This document shows positions 28,436-38,001 of a stretch of 64,000 nt of DNA, one piece after another. How positions within the stretch are numbered: the first letter of the stretch is position 1; every line of letters begins with the position of its first letter. Source of the stretch: Kovacikia minuta CCNUW1 (GTDB taxonomy: Bacteria > Cyanobacteriota > Cyanobacteriia > Leptolyngbyales > Leptolyngbyaceae); contig NZ_CP083582.1 of assembly GCF_020091585.1 (NCBI RefSeq), positions 2,108,001 to 2,172,000 on the forward strand, read 5' to 3'. The notes under the pieces were generated by a model. The model was not told where the DNA came from. It ran no database searches and saw nothing but the letters and a program-made list of their open reading frames with translations. Both the position numbers and the translations under genes were made by a program.

Positions 28436-29806
28436 ATGGCAATTCATTCCAATTCGCCTGAAACGGGTTCTGCATCGGGTGGCGACAAACCACCTGCTGA
28501 CATCACATTGGTTGAAAGTCCGCCAAATCGGACGAATGGAAAGACTAAAGGAGATGGGCTGGCGCAGGAAAATTCGTTATCCCAACTGGGTGCTGTAACC
28601 GTCGATGCTGCTGATTGGGCTGCCCCTGGGATCACGACTCTCAGTGGGCTTGCATCAGGCTCTCCGGTAAAGGCACCGATTCGTCCTGAGGTGTTGGTGG
28701 TCAATCGGCGGTTGACGGTATTTGCAGTCATCCTGGGTGCGGTTTGCCTCCTTTTGCTGGGACTTTTGATCGGCAACTTTTGGTTCGAGCTAGCAGGGTC
28801 CGTTACGGCTCTGTTCATTTCCGTCAAAATTCTGTGGAATCCGATACGACGAACTACGTTGCAGTGGGCCGCAGAACCAGAGTCGGCTGTGGTAGTTGCT
28901 ACTGTGGGAGGTTTTATTTCCCTGTTAGGAGTGCTGAAGCTACTGGGGGGCGATCGCCTGCTGACCTATTGGTACAACCAGCTTAATTGGGATGCAGTTG
29001 GGGCGTTAGGTGAAGTATTTGGAGCACTGGGGCAAATTTTGATTGCAGTTTTGGCGGTCTACATCGCCTGGCGGCAGTATGTCATCGAAAAAGACCTTAC
29101 CATCCAGCAAAATACGATTACCCAGCAGCAAACCATTGATAGCTATTTTCAGGGCATTTCGGAATTAGTCTTGGATGAAGAAGGGCTACTGGAAGACTGG
29201 CCCCAGGAACGGGCGATCGCTGAAGGGCGAACCGCCGCTATTCTTGGTAGCGTCGATGCGGGTGGCAAAGCCAAGGTGATTCGGTTTCTTAGTTGTGCCC
29301 GCCTGCTAACACCCTTGAAACGGGATCAACGACTTGGACGGGCGATTTTAGATGGCACCGGGGGTTACGAAGAGGATCGTGAATTTGGTGTCAGGGTGAT
29401 TGATGTGGGCGTCATGCTGGCAGGTGCAGATTTGTCAGCGACCGATCTGCGCTGGACAGATCTGAGCGAAGCAAACCTGATTCGTGGTAATTTGAGCTAC
29501 TGTGACCTGGTAAAAACCAATTTTTCGCGAACTATCCTGGCGCACGCCAGTCTTAGAGGTGCCGATTTGAACGGAACCCGGTTTTTTTACGGTCGGGCAG
29601 AAGACGCCTCTCCCCGGAGCCGCACCGTTCCCCCGGATTATCAGACAGGCGAGTGTACCGGAGCTGTGATCGAGCAGGCTGACTTTTCAGATGCATCGCA
29701 CATGTCTCCAGAACAGCGCTACTACTGCTGCGCCTGGGGTGGCACAACTACAAGAAGCACTGTTCCTGGCGGCTGTGAAGGAATTCCTAACAAGCTGGGA
29801 CGCTGA
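28436..29806 (+). CDS. Membrane protein with C-terminal pentapeptide repeats
   Basis: The product of about 456 residues has a hydrophilic Pro/Ser-rich N-terminus (1-85). Two or three membrane spans follow between about 90 and 215, including Val-Ile-Leu-Gly-Ala-Val-Cys-Leu-Leu-Leu-Leu-Gly-Leu-Leu. A helical region then has Tyr-Val-Ile-Glu-Lys-Asp-Leu-Thr-Ile-Gln-Gln-Asn-Thr. From about 320 there are pentapeptide repeats of the Ala-(Asp/Asn)-Leu-x-x type (Ala-Gly-Ala-Asp-Leu, Ser-Glu-Ala-Asn-Leu, Arg-Gly-Ala-Asp-Leu). Such repeats fold as a right-handed quadrilateral beta-helix; their task here is unknown. I prefer the ATG at 28436 to the TTG three codons earlier. The GT2 gene starts 21 bases after the stop, suggesting an operon. 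Confidence 0.8.
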   Translation: MAIHSNSPETGSASGGDKPPADITLVESPPNRTNGKTKGDGLAQENSLSQLGAVTVDAADWAAPGITTLSGLASGSPVKAPIRPEVLVVNRRLTVFAVILGAVCLLLLGLLIGNFWFELAGSVTALFISVKILWNPIRRTTLQWAAEPESAVVVATVGGFISLLGVLKLLGGDRLLTYWYNQLNWDAVGALGEVFGALGQILIAVLAVYIAWRQYVIEKDLTIQQNTITQQQTIDSYFQGISELVLDEEGLLEDWPQERAIAEGRTAAILGSVDAGGKAKVIRFLSCARLLTPLKRDQRLGRAILDGTGGYEEDREFGVRVIDVGVMLAGADLSATDLRWTDLSEANLIRGNLSYCDLVKTNFSRTILAHASLRGADLNGTRFFYGRAEDASPRSRTVPPDYQTGECTGAVIEQADFSDASHMSPEQRYYCCAWGGTTTRSTVPGGCEGIPNKLGR

Positions 29807-29827
29807 AATTTTGAATTCTGGTAACCC

Positions 29828-30883
29828 ATGCAGCCCAAATACTCCTTAATCATTCCGGTTTATAACGAAGAAGCAACCCTGCCTGAACTGTTTTATCGTG
29901 TTAGCACAGTGATGGACCGGATGGATGGTCCAGTGGAATTGATTTTGGTGAATGATGGCAGTTGTGATCGCTCCCTGGCAATTATGCGATCGCTGCATGA
30001 CAAAGATGCCCGCGTTTGTTACCTCAGTTTTGCCCGCAACTTTGGGCACCAGATAGCCGTTACCGCTGGGCTAAACTTTGCCAGAGGACAGGCGGTTGTG
30101 ATTTTAGACGCCGACCTGCAAGACCCTCCCGAATTGATCCCGGACATGGTGGAAAGATGGCAGCAGGGCTACGAAGTCGTCTACGCCCAACGCACCCAAC
30201 GGCATCGGGAAGGTTGGTTTAAACGCCTGACTGCCTATGTCTTCTACCGCCTGCTGAAACAACTGGCAGACGTAGATATTCCCACAGATACCGGCGACTT
30301 TTGCCTCATGGATCGACGCGTTGTAGAGATTCTCAACACCATGCCAGAACGCAATCGTTACCTGCGAGGGCTGCGATCGTGGATTGGGTTTCGCCAGACT
30401 GCCATTTTATTTGAGCGCGAGCCACGCTTCGCTGGCGAAGTCAAGTATACTTTCCGCAAATCCTTTGGGTTGGCAGTCAACGGGTTAGTTTCCTTCTCCA
30501 AAGTACCTTTACGGTTGTCTACCTATCTGGGACTATTTGCAGCAGCGATCGCGGTACTGATGGCAATCCTGATCCTGTATTGGAGAATTTTTTACCTCAC
30601 CTCGCCGTTAACAGGTTACGCTGCCATTGGAGTCGCCATCTTTTTTCTGGGAGCCGTCCAACTATTTAGCATTGGCATTCTGGGTGAGTATATCGGTCGC
30701 ATTTACGAAGAAGTCAAAAACCGTCCCCTCTATACCCTGTCAGAAATTGCTGGTTTTGCCGAAAGACGCGAGTTAGAAAGGCAGAGCGCAGATTGCGGCG
30801 TGGGCTTTGAGGTGAGTGCTCAGCCGAACAGCGCTCCGTCGAACGAGGGCAGAAGGCAGGAGGGGATCGGTGGTAGGTGGTAA
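29828..30883 (+). CDS. Glycosyltransferase family 2, DPM1/GtrB type
   Basis: The 351-residue product has an N-terminal GT-A domain: Ile-Pro-Val-Tyr-Asn-Glu-Glu, Val-Asn-Asp-Gly-Ser, Asp-Ala-Asp-Leu-Gln-Asp-Pro-Pro as the DxD metal site, and Asp-Thr-Gly-Asp-Phe. Two membrane spans follow (about 235-258 and 268-295), the layout of GtrB-like polyprenyl-phosphate sugar transferases. The reaction is transfer of a sugar from a nucleotide donor to a lipid phosphate at the inner membrane; the sugar is unknown. The C-terminal 25 residues are Gly/Arg-rich and run into intergenic repeat sequence. Confidence 0.88.
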   Translation: MQPKYSLIIPVYNEEATLPELFYRVSTVMDRMDGPVELILVNDGSCDRSLAIMRSLHDKDARVCYLSFARNFGHQIAVTAGLNFARGQAVVILDADLQDPPELIPDMVERWQQGYEVVYAQRTQRHREGWFKRLTAYVFYRLLKQLADVDIPTDTGDFCLMDRRVVEILNTMPERNRYLRGLRSWIGFRQTAILFEREPRFAGEVKYTFRKSFGLAVNGLVSFSKVPLRLSTYLGLFAAAIAVLMAILILYWRIFYLTSPLTGYAAIGVAIFFLGAVQLFSIGILGEYIGRIYEEVKNRPLYTLSEIAGFAERRELERQSADCGVGFEVSAQPNSAPSNEGRRQEGIGGRW

Positions 30884-30915
30884 GGAAGGATCAATCATCC
30901 CCTATCCCCCACCTC

Positions 30916-31416
30916 TTACCCCAACAAAAACCGGGGCGGAGTCAGCCAGAAAAGTGAACTGCTGCCGACAGGAGAACTGGTTTCTGGTAAACTCATGCCA
31001 ATTACACCCGCTTTCTTTAGGGTTAAGGCTCCTCTAGATTTACCCCACAATAGGATTTCTGCCCATTCGCTTAAGCCAGGTTCATGACCAACCAGAGCTA
31101 GACAAAAATGGGCTTGCTGTTGCGATCGCAACCACTCTAACCAGGCATCAATGCTTCCGCCAGGAGCCAGGTAGCTTGCTTCTTCTAATTTTTTGCTCAG
31201 TCCAACCTTTAATAGAATATCGGCGGTTTGGCGTGCCCGCACCAGGGGACTGGTCAAAATCAAATCGAAATTTAGTTCCAGGTCAAGCAGTCGCTTCGCG
31301 ATCTCGCGGGTTTTCTTCTTTCCTTCCTCCGTCAGGGGACGTTCGTCATCGTTGGGATAACTGCCATGCTCTCCCGCCAGACCATGACGAATCAAATAAA
31401 GTTCAGCAGTTGCCAT
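30916..31416 (-). CDS. sixA: Phosphohistidine phosphatase SixA
   Basis: The 166-residue product is a small histidine-phosphatase-superfamily enzyme. The catalytic Arg-His-Gly lies at 9-11, the second arginine in Ser-Pro-Leu-Val-Arg-Ala-Arg-Gln-Thr-Ala near 61, and the second histidine in Leu-Val-Gly-His-Glu-Pro near 111. In E. coli SixA removes phosphate from the HPt domain of ArcB or from NPr; in cyanobacteria the target is not settled. It is convergent with the GT2 gene and separated by 364 bases from the kinase cluster that follows on the other strand. Confidence 0.88.
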   Translation of the reverse strand: MATAELYLIRHGLAGEHGSYPNDDERPLTEEGKKKTREIAKRLLDLELNFDLILTSPLVRARQTADILLKVGLSKKLEEASYLAPGGSIDAWLEWLRSQQQAHFCLALVGHEPGLSEWAEILLWGKSRGALTLKKAGVIGMSLPETSSPVGSSSLFWLTPPRFLLG

Positions 31417-31780
31417 TTTTCTACCACTCTTAATTGCAAATTGCAGATAGGAAAAGCCCTACAGACAGGCTTTCAGACCATCACCCACCCCAATCCCATT
31501 TGAATCGGTTGTAGATGTCCGGTTCCTTCTTCATGGCAAAGATTCTAGTCTTTGTAAACCCCTCTTCAGGAGGATAATTGTTATAGCTGAGCGGTAGGCT
31601 TCAGCGATCGCCAGCCATAGTTCCCCATTCTTTAAAAGAAGCCGAGAATCTGAATTAAACTGATTTTAGGCAATTAATGCCAGCTCTTTTGGCAACAGCT
31701 TTTATAAGCAAATTTTTAGGCTATTCGGCTGGAATTATCGGATGATTGGGTAGAAATTCTGAGGTTTTGAGGAACAGCGT
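31417..31780. other. Gene-free regulatory gap before the sensor kinase
   Basis: This 364-bp gap separates divergent sixA and the CHASE3 kinase and must hold both promoters. I see no RNA gene or clear operator. A GAGGA at 31769-31773 sits at a good distance from the TTG start of the kinase. Confidence 0.4.
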
Positions 31781-34534
31781 TTGATAGGCTTACCAACGCC
31801 AGCTAGCAGAGATAAAGAATCTGTGAAAGGACTGTCTGAGAAAATTGTAATCGGCGGATTTGTCCTGGCACTGCTGATGCTGGGTGGGATAAGTGTAGAG
31901 TCCTACCGAAGCGTTCAAAAGCTGTTTGAGAGCCGACGATCGATCGAGCATACCTACCAGGTTCTAGAAACTCTGACCAACATTCTCAAAGGAATGGAGA
32001 AGGCTGAGACCGGGAGGCGCCGTTATACCTTCCTGCATGACGAGCAGCAGCTAGAAATCCTGCGGAGTGGGACTCAAGAAACCATTCGGGAAATCGTGGC
32101 ATTACGCCGATTAACGGGCGACAATCCCTTGCAACAGAATCAGCTTGATGAACTGACCCCATTGATCACTAAAAAGCTGGCATTACTGCAAAAATTTGTT
32201 GACTTGAAACGCCAGAAAAAGCTTGATCAAGCTACTCAAAATGCCCTGATCACAGAAACCCTGCGCTTGCAGCAGCAGATCCAAACGAAACTGCAAGTCA
32301 TGGATAATACCGAACGCCTTCTGCTACAACAGCGCAAAGCATTGACGGACGCGCATATTCAGCAGACTCTCCTGCTGGGGGGGATGGGCTACCTCTTAAG
32401 TTTTGGTCTACTGATTGGAATTTTCTGGTTACTGCAAAGACAAATCTTTATCCGCAAGCAAGCAGAGGTCGCCCTCAAAAGGCACTCCCAGGAGGTTTAC
32501 GATCTCTATAATCAAGCTCCCTGTGGTTATCACTCGATCGATGCAGCGGGTGTTTTTATCCGCATCAATGACACGGAATTGAATTGGTTAGGGTACTCCC
32601 GCGATGAAATAATTCAGAAAAAGAAGTTTACAGATTTTATTACACCCAAGAGCCGTCTAGTATTTCAAGAGAGCTTTCCAAAGTTTAAAGCCTGTGGCCG
32701 GATCAGTGATGTGGAGTTTGAACTCATCTGCAAAGATGGCACAGTATTTCCTGTTAGTTTAAGTGCAACCGCAATTACGGATGCTGCGGGCAATTTTGTC
32801 ATGAGCCGCTCTACATTGTTTGACATTCGCGATCGCAAGCATACTGAAAACCAACGCATACAGGCAGAAGAAGCATTACAACGAGCCAATGAGCAACTAG
32901 AATCGAGGGTTCAGCAACGCACCGCAGAACTTGCCCAGGTTAACGCCTTACTTCAAACTGAGCTGGCAGAGCGAAAACAAACGGAAAAAGCGCTCGCAGA
33001 GAATGAGAAACAACTTCGCACCATCACAGATGCATTACCTGTCCTCATTTCCTATATCGATGCAGAACAACGCTATCAGTTTAACAACCGAACCTACGAA
33101 GAATGGTTCGGACATTCTCGGTCAGAAATTAAAGGACAGCACCTCTGGCAGGTTTTAGGAGAGCCAGCTTACCAGAAAATTAAACCCTATATCCAGGCTG
33201 TCATGACCGGGCAGAAAATTACCTATGAAAGTCTGGTACCCTACCAGAACAACGGTCTGCGTTGGATCAATGCGGCTTACATCCCCGATTTTGGAGAACA
33301 GGGGGAAGTCAAAGGATATTTTGCGATGGTGACCGACATCACCGAGCGCAAGCAAGCTGAAGCGATGTTGCGTGAGAGCGAGCAACGCTTAAGTCTGGCA
33401 GTGGAAGGAGCAGAGATGGCAACCTGGGATGTTGACCTACAAACTGGAAAAGCGCTCTGGTCCGCAAGACACTTTCAACTTTTGGGATATGAGCACGTGC
33501 CCAGTGGTGAAGCAACCCTGGAGATGTGGCGTAGTCGGGTTCACCCGGATGACCTGGAGCGAGTAACGCGGGTAGCGGAACGGGCAATTCAGGAACGATC
33601 GATTTACCACTCTGAACATCGCATTTTTCGGGCTGACAATGGCCAAATTGTGTGGCTGGGGGCATTTGGACAGGTGCTCTATGATGATGCCGGTAAAGCC
33701 ATCCGCTTCATTGGCATTATCCTTGACATCACCGATCGCAAGCGGGCAGAACAGGTGCTTCAACAGGCAAAGGAAGAACTGGAAATTAAAGTACAGGAGC
33801 GCACGGCTGAACTGAACAGTCTAAATCAAGACTTAGCCCGCTCCAACCAGGAATTGGAACAGTTTGCCTATGTAGCTTCCCACGATTTGCAGGAACCATT
33901 GCGGGCAGTCACCGGCTACACTCAACTACTGATTCAGGACTATCAGGATCGGTTGGACGATTCGGCTCAGGAATACGCGAATTACATTGTGGATGCGGCA
34001 AAGCGGATGCAGCAATTGATTCAAGATCTGCTGGCCTACTCCCGTGTGGGAACCCGGAGCTTGACGTTTTTCCCCACAGACTGCAATGCGGTCATGCACC
34101 AGGTGTTGCAGAATCTACAGGTTGCGATCGCCGAAAGTAATGCAACCATTCTTTGCGACTCCTTACCAACCGTCCATGCTGATAGAAACCAGTTGATCCA
34201 GCTATTCCAGAATTTGATTGGTAATGCGATTAAGTTTCATCGTCCCAAAACTTCCCCTGAAATCCACATTTCAGCGGAATTAGCAGCCAGCAAATGGCTG
34301 TTTCGAGTGCAAGACAACGGCATTGGGATCAAAGCCCGTTATCTCGATCGCATCTTTGAAATTTTCAAACGGCTCCATAGCCGCATGGAGTTTTCAGGAA
34401 CGGGGATTGGGTTAGCAATCTGCAAAAAAATTGTCGAACGCCACAGCGGAACTATCTGGGTTGAATCTGAACCTGGTATAGGAACAACCTTTTACTTTAC
34501 TATCCCCATCTTTCATGACCCTCCAAATGTTTAA
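31781..34534 (+). CDS. CHASE3-PAS-PAS-PAS sensor histidine kinase
   Basis: The 917-residue product starts at a TTG with GAGGA upstream. Residues about 20-38 and 198-220 are membrane spans enclosing a helical CHASE3-type periplasmic sensor (Glu-Thr-Gly-x-Arg-x-Tyr). Three PAS/PAC units follow (about 235-350, 410-525, 535-650) joined by coiled coils with Arg-Lys-(His/Gln/Arg)-(Thr/Ala)-Glu. The HisKA phospho-acceptor lies in Val-Ala-Ser-His-Asp-Leu-Gln-Glu-Pro-Leu, the type that pairs with Rcp1-like regulators. The ATPase has Asn-Leu-Ile-Gly-Asn-Ala-Ile-Lys-Phe, Asp-Asn-Gly-Ile-Gly-Ile and Gly-Thr-Gly-Ile-Gly-Leu. It overlaps the next gene by 20 bases, so the receiver at 34515 is its likely partner. 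The signal is unknown. Confidence 0.9.
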   Translation: MIGLPTPASRDKESVKGLSEKIVIGGFVLALLMLGGISVESYRSVQKLFESRRSIEHTYQVLETLTNILKGMEKAETGRRRYTFLHDEQQLEILRSGTQETIREIVALRRLTGDNPLQQNQLDELTPLITKKLALLQKFVDLKRQKKLDQATQNALITETLRLQQQIQTKLQVMDNTERLLLQQRKALTDAHIQQTLLLGGMGYLLSFGLLIGIFWLLQRQIFIRKQAEVALKRHSQEVYDLYNQAPCGYHSIDAAGVFIRINDTELNWLGYSRDEIIQKKKFTDFITPKSRLVFQESFPKFKACGRISDVEFELICKDGTVFPVSLSATAITDAAGNFVMSRSTLFDIRDRKHTENQRIQAEEALQRANEQLESRVQQRTAELAQVNALLQTELAERKQTEKALAENEKQLRTITDALPVLISYIDAEQRYQFNNRTYEEWFGHSRSEIKGQHLWQVLGEPAYQKIKPYIQAVMTGQKITYESLVPYQNNGLRWINAAYIPDFGEQGEVKGYFAMVTDITERKQAEAMLRESEQRLSLAVEGAEMATWDVDLQTGKALWSARHFQLLGYEHVPSGEATLEMWRSRVHPDDLERVTRVAERAIQERSIYHSEHRIFRADNGQIVWLGAFGQVLYDDAGKAIRFIGIILDITDRKRAEQVLQQAKEELEIKVQERTAELNSLNQDLARSNQELEQFAYVASHDLQEPLRAVTGYTQLLIQDYQDRLDDSAQEYANYIVDAAKRMQQLIQDLLAYSRVGTRSLTFFPTDCNAVMHQVLQNLQVAIAESNATILCDSLPTVHADRNQLIQLFQNLIGNAIKFHRPKTSPEIHISAELAASKWLFRVQDNGIGIKARYLDRIFEIFKRLHSRMEFSGTGIGLAICKKIVERHSGTIWVESEPGIGTTFYFTIPIFHDPPNV

Positions 34535-34958
34535 CTCAATCGAGATTCTGTTAATTGAAGACTCCCCCACCGATGCAACCCTGACAATCCGGAGCTTTAA
34601 CCAGGCCAAAATTGCTAACAACCTGCACTGGCTTACAGATGGTGAAGCTGCGATGGACTACCTCCGGCAACAGGGTGAGTTTGAGAATGCGGCTCGTCCC
34701 GATCTAATCCTGCTGGATTTAAACTTGCCTGGAATGGATGGGCGAGAAATTTTGGCAGAAGTCAAATCGGACGCGAACCTGAAGCGCATCCCAGTGGTCA
34801 TCCTTACCACCTCAGCCGATGAAGAAGATGTCCTCCGCTCCTATAACCTGAACGCCAACTGCTACATTACTAAACCCTTTGATGTGCAGCAATTTATTCA
34901 GGTTGTGCAGATGATCGGCGATTTCTGGTTAGCTGCGGTAAAACTGCCAATGGAGTAA
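34515..34958 (+). CDS. Stand-alone response regulator, Rcp1 type
   Basis: The 147-residue product is a single receiver domain with no output domain. The acidic pair is Glu15-Asp16, the phospho-acceptor is Asp68 in Leu-Leu-Asp-Leu-Asn-Leu-Pro-Gly-Met-Asp-Gly, and the Thr and Lys switch residues are in Leu-Thr-Thr-Ser-Ala and Ile-Thr-Lys-Pro-Phe. It resembles Rcp1, the partner of cyanobacterial phytochrome kinases. The start overlaps the kinase gene by 20 bases; Met5 is an alternative start. It probably takes phosphate from that kinase. Confidence 0.9.
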   Translation: MTLQMFNSIEILLIEDSPTDATLTIRSFNQAKIANNLHWLTDGEAAMDYLRQQGEFENAARPDLILLDLNLPGMDGREILAEVKSDANLKRIPVVILTTSADEEDVLRSYNLNANCYITKPFDVQQFIQVVQMIGDFWLAAVKLPME

Positions 34959-35158
34959 CAGAGAGGGGTAAGAAAAATGGGGAAACTAGAGAGATGAATC
35001 GTGAAGAAACTTTACGTTTTGAGCAGATAATGCCCGTAGGTTTACCCATTTCGGATTTTGGTTCGCTCGTTACTCTGTAGAAATACAGTGTGTGTTTTTC
35101 CTTCGCTCGTCTGACCGCATTAGCATGAGTATTTAAAGAAACAATTTTTAAGAGATTT

Positions 35159-36292
35159 ATGGATGAAATATCGGTGCGTATTCTTTTAGTGGAAGATAGT
35201 CCCACCGATGCGGATTTGTTACGCCAGGTATTTTTACATTCAGATAAAGAAGGTTGGGAATTGCTCCATGTTGAGCGGTTGGAATATGGGATTGAGATTT
35301 GTCAGCAGCAATCCTTTGATGTAGTTTTACTGGACCTTCGCCTGCCAGACTCCGATGGGTTTGAAACAGTGGCAGAATTTCGGGTGGCAGTTCCCGACAT
35401 TCCAATCATTGTTCTGACGATGATGGATGATGAAGAGTTGGCATTGCAGGCCATGGCAGGAGGCGCACAGGATTACCTGGTTAAAGATCAGATCACCATG
35501 CAGTTGCTCATTCGCTCCATCCGCTATGCGATCGAACGGGGACGAATCCTCCAGCGGCTGAAAAATAGTGAGCAAAGCATTCTGCGATCGCTGGAGCAAG
35601 AGCAGGAACTTAACCTGCTCCGCTCAAGCTTCATTTCAATGGCCTCCCACGAGCTGCGCACCCCCCTCACCATGATTCGCACCTGTGTAGAACTGCTGCA
35701 AAATTTCAATCACGAACTTGCTGAAGAACGGAGAAATCAATACTTCGATCGCATCAAAATGGCAATTAGTCAAATTACGCATCTTCTGGATGACGTGCTG
35801 GTTTTGGGTAGTACAAAGTCAGGTGGGCTAGTATTCAAACCCGAACCGCTCGATTTAGAAGAGTTTTGTCGTGAGTTAGCAGAATCAATCCAGTTCAGTA
35901 ACAGCAACCAACATCGCATTGTGGTTACCTGCCAGGGAAGTTGTGTTGGGGCTGAAATGGATACAGCCTTATTGCGTCATATCTTTTCTAATTTGCTCTC
36001 CAATGCCATCAAATATTCCCCTCAAGGTTGCAACGTGCAGTTTGACCTGATCTGTGAAGATGGATATGCAACTTTTCAAATCAAAGATCAAGGGATCGGC
36101 ATTCCCCTTAAGGATCAAGGCCACCTGTTTGAAACCTTTTACCGTTGCAGCAATGTTGGCAAAATCCCAGGAACGGGACTCGGACTCGCCATTGTCAAGA
36201 AATGTGTAGAGTTGCATCGCGGACGCATTCGGCTCAATAGCAAAGCTCAATCAGGAACAACTTTTACGGTAAAGTTGCCCTTAAAGCCCTGA
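35159..36292 (+). CDS. Receiver-histidine kinase hybrid (REC-HisKA-HATPase)
   Basis: The 377-residue soluble protein begins with a receiver domain (acidic residues Glu12-Asp13, acceptor Asp59 in Leu-Leu-Asp-Leu-Arg-Leu-Pro-Asp, Lys in Leu-Val-Lys-Asp). A coiled coil (about 125-155) leads to the kinase core with His164 in Met-Ala-Ser-His-Glu-Leu-Arg-Thr-Pro-Leu and an ATPase domain ending Thr-Phe-Thr-Val-Lys-Leu-Pro. Proteins of this layout take input by phosphorylation of the receiver and then act as kinases. It lies 200 bases after the Rcp1-type gene on the same strand, so the three genes may be one relay. Its own downstream partner is not next to it. Confidence 0.9.
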   Translation: MDEISVRILLVEDSPTDADLLRQVFLHSDKEGWELLHVERLEYGIEICQQQSFDVVLLDLRLPDSDGFETVAEFRVAVPDIPIIVLTMMDDEELALQAMAGGAQDYLVKDQITMQLLIRSIRYAIERGRILQRLKNSEQSILRSLEQEQELNLLRSSFISMASHELRTPLTMIRTCVELLQNFNHELAEERRNQYFDRIKMAISQITHLLDDVLVLGSTKSGGLVFKPEPLDLEEFCRELAESIQFSNSNQHRIVVTCQGSCVGAEMDTALLRHIFSNLLSNAIKYSPQGCNVQFDLICEDGYATFQIKDQGIGIPLKDQGHLFETFYRCSNVGKIPGTGLGLAIVKKCVELHRGRIRLNSKAQSGTTFTVKLPLKP

Positions 36293-36405
36293 ACAGGTAA
36301 GAAGGCGTACCCCTACGAGCGTACCAATAAAATCTCCGGTTGAAGGGGGTGCATGGGTGGGTGGATGGGTGGATGAGAGCGGGATGTTATTTCTCAGCCA
36401 GCCCC

Positions 36406-37701
36406 CTACCCAACTCCATTTGGATAGTGTTGGTCTGGGTTGACCAGGCGCAATAATTTTTGTTTTACCTGGGCATCGAAGACATTCCACTTCATCTTGG
36501 CGTATTCAGGGCTTTCGGTAAAACCAGAGAGAAAGCCGAGGGGAATCTCGAAGCCTCCAGCCTGCGATCGCCCACCCCCAAAATACCGTCCCTGAGCATC
36601 CTGCCCAAAGGCTTCCTTGATAAACTCATCCGGGTCAAGCGTCAACTTGTTCGTTCTCAATGAACCAACGACGACTTCGAGGTCTTCATCTTCATCGTGG
36701 ACAATGCCGTAGACAACGGCGGTATGAACGTTTTCTTCCGTAACCAGAAAATCGGCTGCCTGCGGGATTGCATCGCGGTCGTCGTAGCGCAAGTAGCCCA
36801 CTCCAGCAATGGAAAAGTTATTTTGAACGATGCGGTTCTTCAGCGATCGCTCAATCACATCCATTACCTGCTTCGATCGGGAAGACTGAAGCACGGCGTT
36901 GAGCAATTGCCCATCATAAAAGCGGCTGAGGTAGGCAGCAGCCAGGAAATCTTCCTCCTTTGCCTGTCTGAGTGCGTCTGTATCAGAGCGCAACCCATGC
37001 ATCAACGCTGTAGCACACTTCACATGCTCATTGGAGTTGCTATCTAGCTTCAACAGCCCCGCCTGGAGGTATTGGGTCAGAATTGTTGCCGTTGCACGGG
37101 TATGGGGACGAATATCGACAAACTCGGCTTTCAATTCCTCCTGCATATTGTGATGGTCAATCACAACCGTGATCGGGATTCCCGCCTGCCGCAAGGACGG
37201 CACAAGCTGGCTGGTTGTTCCCTGACTATCGACCAGAGTGCATCCCTGATAAACCGAGAGATCCCGACTTTTGAGGGTTGGTAATGCCCAGCGCTGCACG
37301 GGTAGGTTTGTTAACTTGACCAGCGCAATATTTTCCTGGTGGCTGAGCGTGCCCGCATAAACGATATCGCACTGAATCTCATATCTTTGAGCAATCAGCT
37401 TGTAGGTCCAACCAGAAGCCAGGGCATCCGGGTCGGGAAAGTCCTGCAATACGACAAGCTGGCGTTCTCCACGGTGCCGTTCTAAAGTTTGGCGCAGAGC
37501 TTCTACCTTCTGACTCTGCTCAGCTGACCGAGGAATGTCATAGGCAAACGGCTGAATGGATGGCGTTGGAGTCTCGTCAACAGGTTTAGCCACCGGCTTA
37601 ATTTTGGGAATATCAACAGTGTCTAAAGGTGAATGAGCGTCGATAGGATTTGTCTCCAATACAGTTAGCAAGCCATCAAGGGAATTCAACGAATCGTGCA
37701 T
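36406..37701 (-). CDS. DHH family phosphoesterase (NrnA/RecJ-like)
   Basis: The product of about 431 residues is a DHH-DHHA1 phosphoesterase. Motif I is seen as Phe-Pro-Asp-Pro-Asp-Ala-Leu-Ala-Ser, the DHH motif proper as Val-Ile-Asp-His-His-Asn, and the C-terminal DHHA1 glycine motif as Gly-Arg-Tyr-Phe-Gly-Gly-Gly-Arg-Ser-Gln-Ala-Gly-Gly-Phe-Glu. About 60 Pro-rich residues precede the fold, as in other cyanobacterial members. Likely substrates are short oligoribonucleotides, pAp or cyclic dinucleotide products; which one is unknown. I prefer the ATG at 37701 (Met-His-Asp-Ser-Leu) to a TTG at 37749. Confidence 0.82.
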   Translation of the reverse strand: MHDSLNSLDGLLTVLETNPIDAHSPLDTVDIPKIKPVAKPVDETPTPSIQPFAYDIPRSAEQSQKVEALRQTLERHRGERQLVVLQDFPDPDALASGWTYKLIAQRYEIQCDIVYAGTLSHQENIALVKLTNLPVQRWALPTLKSRDLSVYQGCTLVDSQGTTSQLVPSLRQAGIPITVVIDHHNMQEELKAEFVDIRPHTRATATILTQYLQAGLLKLDSNSNEHVKCATALMHGLRSDTDALRQAKEEDFLAAAYLSRFYDGQLLNAVLQSSRSKQVMDVIERSLKNRIVQNNFSIAGVGYLRYDDRDAIPQAADFLVTEENVHTAVVYGIVHDEDEDLEVVVGSLRTNKLTLDPDEFIKEAFGQDAQGRYFGGGRSQAGGFEIPLGFLSGFTESPEYAKMKWNVFDAQVKQKLLRLVNPDQHYPNGVG

Positions 37702-37967
37702 AGGGGGTGAAAAGTAAGTGAAACAGGGTCCATCGGGTTTGTTGAGCAATAGAACCTGGCCAATAAAAAAAACTAACTACTCATTCCGATCTTCGCAAAA
37801 AAATCAAAAAACGTCATAGGTCAAAAAGGAGATTAGTATTTCGCGATCGATGACCCGTCATCCGTCCTTAGAGAGAGGGGAGCCTAAAAATTGGGGTTAG
37901 GACAAGCCTCCCACTTCGAAGCCCCTATGACTCATACCAAACAGCAGAGGATCGCCACAGACCTAAG

Positions 37968-38001
37968 CAAAAACCCTCCGCAACTTCAAGTACAGAGGGT
38001 T
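37968..38001 (-). terminator. Probable terminator of the HNH nuclease gene
   Basis: On the minus strand AACCCTCT and GGAGGGTT can pair across a loop of about 14 bases, followed by a run of T. The left arm overlaps the TAA stop codon of the gene (38000-38002). Confidence 0.55.
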
